Below, piece by piece: positions 58,763-64,000 of a stretch of DNA of 64,000 nucleotides (within the stretch, counting starts at the first letter, position 1; every line of letters begins with the position of its first letter). The translations under genes were made by a program, and so were the position numbers. The notes beneath the pieces were generated by a model. That model did no database searches and was not told where the DNA came from. It saw only the letters and a program-made list of their open reading frames with translations. The DNA comes from Cymodocea nodosa (Eukaryota > Streptophyta > Magnoliopsida > Alismatales > Cymodoceaceae). Location of the stretch: positions 8,886,001 through 8,950,000 of the forward strand of contig CM072335.1 of the NCBI GenBank assembly GCA_036874045.1, written 5' to 3'.

Positions 58763-59941
58763 TCATTCAGCTACCTTCCTAGAAGAGGTATCAATTTCAT
58801 TAACAAATCTATTGACAAGGTTAGGTATTGCTTGTATTAGCAATCCTCTAGTAGGTCTAACTTCCATTGGTTCCTTCTGTCTAAGTGGTATATTTCTATT
58901 CTGATTTTGAATTGCATCATTTCCAAATACAAAATCTAGACGATTGTTTAATTGCTGGATTATCTTTTCTAATTTCTCTATTCTAGATCCTTGTTCAATT
59001 AATGCTTCATAACTTATGTTCTTCGCATTTATATTGTCTCCTCCCTAGAAATTGTTGTTTCTCCAAGATAAATTCGGGTGATTTCTCCAATTAGGATTAT
59101 AAGAATTTCCAAAGTTATCTCTCTGTTTTCTAGCATAAATAATATCTAAGTCATTTATGTTTGCATTATTTTCTGCTAGCTTTTGATTTAATGATAACTC
59201 TTCTATTTTCTTTGTTAATTCATTTAATTTCACTTCAAGCATAGTACTTGAATCTATTTCTACATTCCTCTTGGCAATATTTTTTTATCTGCAATAGCTT
59301 CAGCCGAGTTTTCCCACTATGTAGTTCTTTTTGCAAAGTTTTCTAAATATGCCCATGCTTCTTCACTACATAACTTTAAAAATCCATTTTGACAAGTAGA
59401 TTCTAATAAAGATTTTGTTGAAACATCTATGCCTTTGTAAATTATACCTATTAATTGTGCCTTACTCATTGCATGATGTGGACATTGAGTCAATAAATCT
59501 TTCAAAATATTTCCAGAATGATTCACCCTGTTTTTGGCTATACATTAATATTTCTTTCTTCTTTTTAATCGTTTGATGTGTTAGATAATATTTTTCCAGA
59601 AAAATAGAGCAAAATTCAGTCCATGTAGAAATTGAATCAAGCGACAAAGTATATAACCATCTCTTAGTTGTGTCTTTTAAAGAAAAAGGGATATATCTAA
59701 GTTTAATAGCATCTATACTCATGTTCGGCATTTTCATCATTTGACAAACTTCATTAAATTCTCTAAGGAAATAATAGGCATCCTCTCTTTCTAATCCATG
59801 AAAATGTGGCAATTGACTAATATAATTAGATTTCAGTTGAAACCTATCTCCCTCAAAGTTTGGCAATCGAATACAAGAAGGTTCATCAAGTAATTCAGGA
59901 TACAAAATCTCTCCTAATGGTTTTTCTACTGGAGCAGCCAT
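58763..59941 (-). pseudogene. Athila-type gag remnant (gag C)
   Basis: Starts MAAPVEKPLGEILYPELL at 59941. The retrotransposon gag domain covers about residues 30-170 (SNYISQLPHFHGLEREDAYY, FSLKDTTKRWLYTL). A frameshift near 59470-59520 moves the frame to 59317-59526 (CPHHAMSKAQLIGIIYKGID). A later part (59045-59242) has the YNPNWRNHPNLSWRNN motif typical of Athila gag. The frame after that ends at a TGA at 58763-58765. No protease or RT follows; the F-box ORF comes next. Confidence 0.78.
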
Positions 59942-60118
59942 TTCTGCATTCTCTTTTAAAGAAAGGTTAGCTACACCTCAAAGAATTTCGTTAAAGTTCA
60001 ATTCAGAAAATTTTTCAGTACTCCTCTACGATGAAAATTCCTAGGTAGGTGTTCTTACTAATCGCTTAGTGCTTAGAGAACAGGTCCATGTGCTCATAAA
60101 TAAATAGTAGAAGATTAA
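59942..60118 (-). other. Leader of gag C with a possible primer-site relic
   Basis: The minus strand around 60040-60053 reads AACACCTACCTAGG, which can be aligned with a decayed tRNA-Asp primer site as in H, but the LTR end expected beside it is not recognisable. Weak. Confidence 0.3.
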
Positions 60119-60370
60119 TTACATACCAGTTTGAAGCTTTCCATTCAATAAATATTTGCTGTTGGATGAAGTTGAATCAGCTGCTTCTCCTTCCAAGTCC
60201 TCCAACGCATTCTCCTTTCTTTTAAAAGTGATGGTAACTTGTAAATAACATTTTGTTTTATATATATAATGCACATCCATAAAGTGAACAAATCTCGTTG
60301 CAAGAACGTGTCTTGCAATGTGCATCATGGTTCTTATTTTTATGGGTACGTATACCACTTCTAATTTCAA
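60119..60370 (-). CDS. Small hypothetical ORF (83 codons)
   Basis: MKLEVVYVPIKIRTMM...LLNGKLQTGM. Not recognised. The C-terminal half is acidic and serine-rich (LEDLEGEAADSTSSNSKY). The ORF ends in cttcaaactggtatgtaa, where the last codons form a good splice-donor match (CTG|GTATGT), so it could be an exon end rather than a protein terminus. It may equally be chance. Confidence 0.2.
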   Translation of the reverse strand: MKLEVVYVPIKIRTMMHIARHVLATRFVHFMDVHYIYKTKCYLQVTITFKRKENALEDLEGEAADSTSSNSKYLLNGKLQTGM

Positions 60371-60415
60371 ATTTTGGGAACCGCTAAACCGACGAAGTTT
60401 CGTTCGTGGTTAAAA

Positions 60416-60620
60416 GAATAACCATTCTGCTTAATCCACGAACTAACCTCATTGAGTTACAGATAACTCAACGGAACAAAGTCGGTTACTATTGCTAACT
60501 CCACGGACTAACTTCGTTGAGTTACAAATAACTCAACAGAGTGACCTTATATTATATTACTGACCTCGTGGAGTTACGTTTAACTCAACAGACTTACTTT
60601 GTTGAGTTAACACTTGGCAA
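60416..60620. repeat. GTTGAGTTA / GTGGAGTTA facing-pair cluster
   Basis: About eight variants in facing pairs: cacgaactaacctcattgag, gttacagataactcaacgg, cacggactaacttcgttgag and so on to 60615. Same motif class as the LTR arrays and the H leader. No CACGTG here. Confidence 0.55.
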
Positions 60621-61045
60621 CCTCTAAGTTTTACTCTTGTAAGATCCTCTCTGTTCTTTTCTTTGTTTATTCTGCTAACTGAAATAAAGTTAAATCTATG
60701 TCATTAATGCATCATTTTGATTAAAATTCGTTTAAATCTGAACATTATATAAGGATTTAACTTGCAGGTCATTTTATGTTATGTAGAATTTACATTTTAC
60801 CTTGCAACATGTAGAAATTTTTAAGCATTTATCTTGTCATTCAGCAAATTGTAAATCTATTAAACATTGTTTCATAATATTCCACAAAATATATATAACA
60901 GTCAATACATTCCATTCATTTCACATCCAAAGCACGTATGAAAATTGCATCTGAACAATTTATATTCATTAATATGAATCAATTTACAATATAAGTACAT
61001 CATACAATTTCATACAATTTTACACAAGTAGACGAACAATACAAT
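60621..61045. other. AT-rich interval without recognisable feature
   Basis: No ORF, LTR terminus, primer site or repeat recognised. It lies between the motif cluster and the end of gag B. Confidence 0.5.
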
Positions 61046-61915
61046 TTAATCTCTATGCCTAAGTTCATCATGCACAATTGGTTGATACTTAGCGTTGTTC
61101 ATGGCAAATGCTTCCATGCCTTTGATCAAGCTGTCTATCTTCTTTCCCATGTCTCCTATTGCTTCAACCCTTTTCAATAGGCTTCCATATTTCATTTCAA
61201 GGGCTGTGGTTGCATTTATGGAATGAATGCCCTTCTCTTGCCTTGTTTCAGATCTTGGAGAGGATTTCTCCCAACCTAATGTCTTTGCCGCCAACTCTCC
61301 CAAGAAGTTCCATACCACTGTGTCTTCAAGATTTGCAAAGTCTCCTTGCACCATGGATTCCAGCAAGCCCTTTATTGATGTAGGGATTCCATCATACACG
61401 ATTTGGCATTGTCTCCACAAGGGTATCCCATGATGTGGACACCTCACAAGCAATTCATTGAACCTGCTAAAGAAATTAGCAAATGATTCTTTTGGCATTT
61501 GATAGCAAGAATTAATAACCTTTCTCATCTCATTTGTTTTGGCAATTGGATAGAATCTTTTCAAAAAGATGGCACTAAATTGCTCCCACGAAGTAATAGA
61601 GTTGGGTGGTAAACTTTGAAGCCACCTTCTTGCTTGGTCTCTCAAGGCAAAGGGAACAAATCTCAATAGGATGGAATCATCTGTCAGATTTTGTATCTTC
61701 ATTAAGTTGCATACATCTTCAAATTCTTCAAGGAAGCCATAAGCATCCTCATCATCGTGTCCCATGAACTTTGGTAATTGGCTGATGTAGTGGGATTTCA
61801 ACTCAAAATGTGCTCCATTCTCATCTGGTAGTTGAATGCAAGTGATCCTACTTCTCTGTGTAGGATAAAACATGTCCTTGAGCACCACCCTCCTCTCATT
61901 ATTGCTTGCTGCCAT
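61046..61915 (-). CDS. Athila-type gag ORF located downstream of integrase (gag B)
   Basis: Starts MAASNNERRVVLKDMFYP at 61915; an in-frame ATG at 61981 would add 22 residues not typical of the family. Capsid domain: SHYISQLPKFMGHDDEDAYG, FVPFALRDQARRWLQSLPPN, then RCPHHGIPLWRQCQIVYDGI. It ends with a short coiled-coil-like segment (LLKRVEAIGDMGKKIDSLI) and YQPIVHDELRHRD. No zinc knuckle. Open throughout, unlike most ORFs here. It is related to gag C but diverged. Its place 3' of the integrase frame on the same strand is unusual, since Athila order is gag then pol. It may be a second gag in the env position, or a separate truncated element. Confidence 0.75.
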   Translation of the reverse strand: MAASNNERRVVLKDMFYPTQRSRITCIQLPDENGAHFELKSHYISQLPKFMGHDDEDAYGFLEEFEDVCNLMKIQNLTDDSILLRFVPFALRDQARRWLQSLPPNSITSWEQFSAIFLKRFYPIAKTNEMRKVINSCYQMPKESFANFFSRFNELLVRCPHHGIPLWRQCQIVYDGIPTSIKGLLESMVQGDFANLEDTVVWNFLGELAAKTLGWEKSSPRSETRQEKGIHSINATTALEMKYGSLLKRVEAIGDMGKKIDSLIKGMEAFAMNNAKYQPIVHDELRHRD

Positions 61916-62290
61916 GTGTGTTTCTTTTTGATTCTCTATGCATATCAACCTGTTATCTGCACCTCTCTCCCAACTTTTCATGCACTAAGACATTCACATC
62001 AGTTATGTAATTCAAGAGTATATGCAAGAGTTATTTACATGGTGAAATATCATCAAAGTATACAAGTACCATCATATATCATAAAATTTCAGCATGAATG
62101 GTTCACCATATAAATTCAAGATGACATGAAACAACAAGGATAGATGCATGATAATAAGCATATAAAATTTTGACATGAACTTGCAATAATAAATTTTATT
62201 GTTAACTACTAACACACTAATACATAGAATGAAAAATTACTAAGAATTAAGAAAAGAAAAACTACATGTACAACTAAATACATACGAACA
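61916..62290. other. Spacer between pol and gag B
   Basis: AT-rich. No LTR terminus, primer site or purine tract is recognised, and at about 375 bp it is too short to contain the LTRs seen in this window. Confidence 0.5.
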
Positions 62291-64000
62291 CTAATTATAA
62301 TTGGGTTCCAACAACAAAGCACTCTCTCCATGATTGTAGGTTTTTCCAGGATAATATTCTTTAAGCCTTTGACCATTCACTACAGTTTTAAATCTTGTCT
62401 TACAATTTTCTATAGCTATAGCTCCATGATTATATATATGTTTAATGATGAATGGTCCTGTCCATCTAGTCTTAAATTTTCCAAGGAACAAATGTAATCT
62501 AGAGTTATATAATAAAACTTCTTGTCCCTCATGAAAGTCCTTTCTCAAAATTTTCTTGTCATGGAATGCTTTTGCTCGTTCTTTTGCAATCTTTGCATTT
62601 TCATAAGCCTCTCTTCTTATTTCTTCCAGCTCATTGAGTTGATATTTTCTTGCTTTTCCTGCATCATCAACACACATGTTAAATGTTCTAATAGCCCATT
62701 CTGCTTTATGTTCTATTTCTATAGGTAAATGACATGCTTTCCCATAAACTACTCTAAATGGTGACATTCCCAACACAGTTTTATGGGCAGTCCTATAACC
62801 CCAAAGTGCATCATTAAGCTTTTCTGCCCAATCCTTCTTACTTGGTTTGATTACTTTTTCGAGCATGTGCTTGATTTGTCTATTGGATACCTCAACTTGC
62901 CCACTTGTTTGAGGATGATATGGTGTTGCTAACTTGTGAGTAACCCCATACTTCCTCAAAGCCATTTGAAATACTCTATTGCAAAAGTGAGGTCCATTAT
63001 CACTAATTATAGCTCTTGGAATACCAAATCTAGCAAAAATGTTAGATCTAAGAAAATCAACAACAACTTTAGCATCATTTCTCTTAGTTGGGATAGCTTC
63101 AATCCATTTAGAAACATAATCAATAGCCAACAAAATATAAGAATAACCAAAAGAAATGGGAAATGGTCCCATGAAATCAATGCCCCAAACATCAAAAATT
63201 TCAACTTCAATGATAGGATTCAAAGGCATCATATTTCGTTTGGAAATTTTTCCCATTCTTTGGCATCTATCACAATGTCTACAATGATCTTTAGAGTCTT
63301 TAATTAGAGAAGGCCAATAAAATCCACATTCAAGAATTTTCAAAGAAGTTTTTCTATGGCTAAGATGACCTCCACAAGCATGATTATGACAAAAATTTAA
63401 GACATTAGCAATTTCATCTTCAGGAAGACATCTTCTTAAAATTTGATCAGAACCCATTTTATACAAATAAGGTTCCATCCAAACATAATGTTTAGCCATG
63501 TACCTCAATCTTTTCTTATCTGGTTTAGATAAATCAATTGGTATTAACCTTGTAGCAAGATAGTTAGCAATGTCTGCAAACCAAGGTAACTTACCAACTA
63601 GAAATAAACTCTCATCAGGAAATTTTTCATTAATCACATTATTGCATGCTGGAATATTTTCTAATCTAGAGAGGTGATCAGCAACTAAATTTTCTTTTCC
63701 AACCTTATCTTTAATTTCTATGTTGAATTCTTGCAACAATAAAACCCAACGAATTAATCTTGGTTTTGCATCTTTTTTACTCATCAAATGTTTAATAGCT
63801 GCATGATCAATATGCACAATAACTTGATTGCAAACTAAATATGGTCTAAATTTATCTAGAGCAAAAACAACAGCAAGAAATTCTTTTTCTGTGGTAGTAT
63901 AATTTACTTGAGCTTCATTCAAAGTTTTACTAGCATAGCATATGACATGATGTTTCTTATCAATTATTTGCCCAAGTACTGCACCTACTGCATAATTGGA
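62291..64000 (-). CDS. Athila-type pol, RNase H and integrase, open at the window edge
   Basis: Frame open from the window edge (64000) to TAA at about 62291, at least 569 codons. The RT end/RNase H region carries [31 protein letters not shown] and [10 protein letters not shown]. The integrase zinc domain is about [14 protein letters not shown]...[11 protein letters not shown]. Catalytic core: D in [12 protein letters not shown] in [10 protein letters not shown] in [11 protein letters not shown]. The C-terminal part has [16 protein letters not shown]. RNase H before integrase gives gypsy order. No internal stop, so this may be the youngest coding sequence in the window. Whether it belongs to D2 or to a separate element cannot be decided here. 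Confidence 0.88.
   Translation of the reverse strand, partial: SNYAVGAVLGQIIDKKHHVICYASKTLNEAQVNYTTTEKEFLAVVFALDKFRPYLVCNQVIVHIDHAAIKHLMSKKDAKPRLIRWVLLLQEFNIEIKDKVGKENLVADHLSRLENIPACNNVINEKFPDESLFLVGKLPWFADIANYLATRLIPIDLSKPDKKRLRYMAKHYVWMEPYLYKMGSDQILRRCLPEDEIANVLNFCHNHACGGHLSHRKTSLKILECGFYWPSLIKDSKDHCRHCDRCQRMGKISKRNMMPLNPIIEVEIFDVWGIDFMGPFPISFGYSYILLAIDYVSKWIEAIPTKRNDAKVVVDFLRSNIFARFGIPRAIISDNGPHFCNRVFQMALRKYGVTHKLATPYHPQTSGQVEVSNRQIKHMLEKVIKPSKKDWAEKLNDALWGYRTAHKTVLGMSPFRVVYGKACHLPIEIEHKAEWAIRTFNMCVDDAGKARKYQLNELEEIRREAYENAKIAKERAKAFHDKKILRKDFHEGQEVLLYNSRLHLFLGKFKTRWTGPFIIKHIYNHGAIAIENCKTRFKTVVNGQRLKEYYPGKTYNHGESALLLEPNYN

Noticed and set aside
62936-63307. 123-codon plus ORF opposite integrase
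   Set aside because: Shadow of the conserved integrase frame on the minus strand.

Overview
This window reads as nuclear DNA of a flowering plant with an AT-rich, retrotransposon-packed genome. I recognise no bacterial-type genes, tRNA or rRNA. Almost every base can be assigned to LTR retrotransposons: Ty1/copia elements of Sirevirus type (iMet primer sites TGGTATCAGAGC, gag with a zinc knuckle, protease-integrase-RT-RNase H in copia order, purine-rich 3' ends, a post-pol accessory ORF) and Ty3/gypsy elements of Athila/Tat type (gag, DLG-type protease, RT/RNase H then integrase). The species cannot be named from the sequence. The only ORF that looks host-derived is an F-box protein, and it lies inside an Athila-like block.

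Layout (letters are my own names). F, minus, 1-1693: 5' end of a copia element inserted into G. G, plus, 1694-6445: 3' end of a Sirevirus-like element, also hit by a solo LTR of family D (D1, 1743-3988, duplication TAGAT). G sits in D, a minus-strand Athila-like element whose LTR runs 6446-8179. D is next interrupted by C (minus copia, 8851-41666, duplication CTTAC). C's 5' LTR is interrupted by A (plus copia, 14316-40205, duplication CTAGA/CTAGT). A's 3' LTR is interrupted by B, a sibling of A (26361-38828, duplication GTTAG). After C, D resumes at 41667 and is interrupted near 42946 by H (plus Athila, LTR + gag/protease). H is cut at 47584 by D2, a second minus-strand D copy, whose LTR holds E (minus copia of the A/B family, 48182-54312, 5' end deleted). 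D2's interior follows: a long 3' spacer, an F-box ORF, an Athila gag remnant, another gag ORF, and an integrase-bearing pol ORF that runs off the window at 64000.

Almost all coding regions are decayed. Comparing A with B, most stop codons arose as CAG/CAA to TAG/TAA, the expected trace of cytosine-methylation decay. The long single-frame exceptions are A's 873-codon integrase-RT segment, the 61046-61915 gag and the 62291-64000 pol.

The most unusual signals are not coding. First, a short degenerate motif (TCG[GT][AT][AGT]AGTTA), usually in facing inverted pairs and next to CACGTG and CTTAAGT, is arrayed in LTRs or leaders of every family here, copia and gypsy alike. Second, a ~1 kb 3' spacer is shared at high identity between the copia A/B/E family and the Athila-like D family. 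Third, the transcribed parts of the copia LTRs carry strings of short hairpins, with an apparent compensatory change in A. Together these suggest modular exchange of regulatory DNA between unrelated retrotransposon families.
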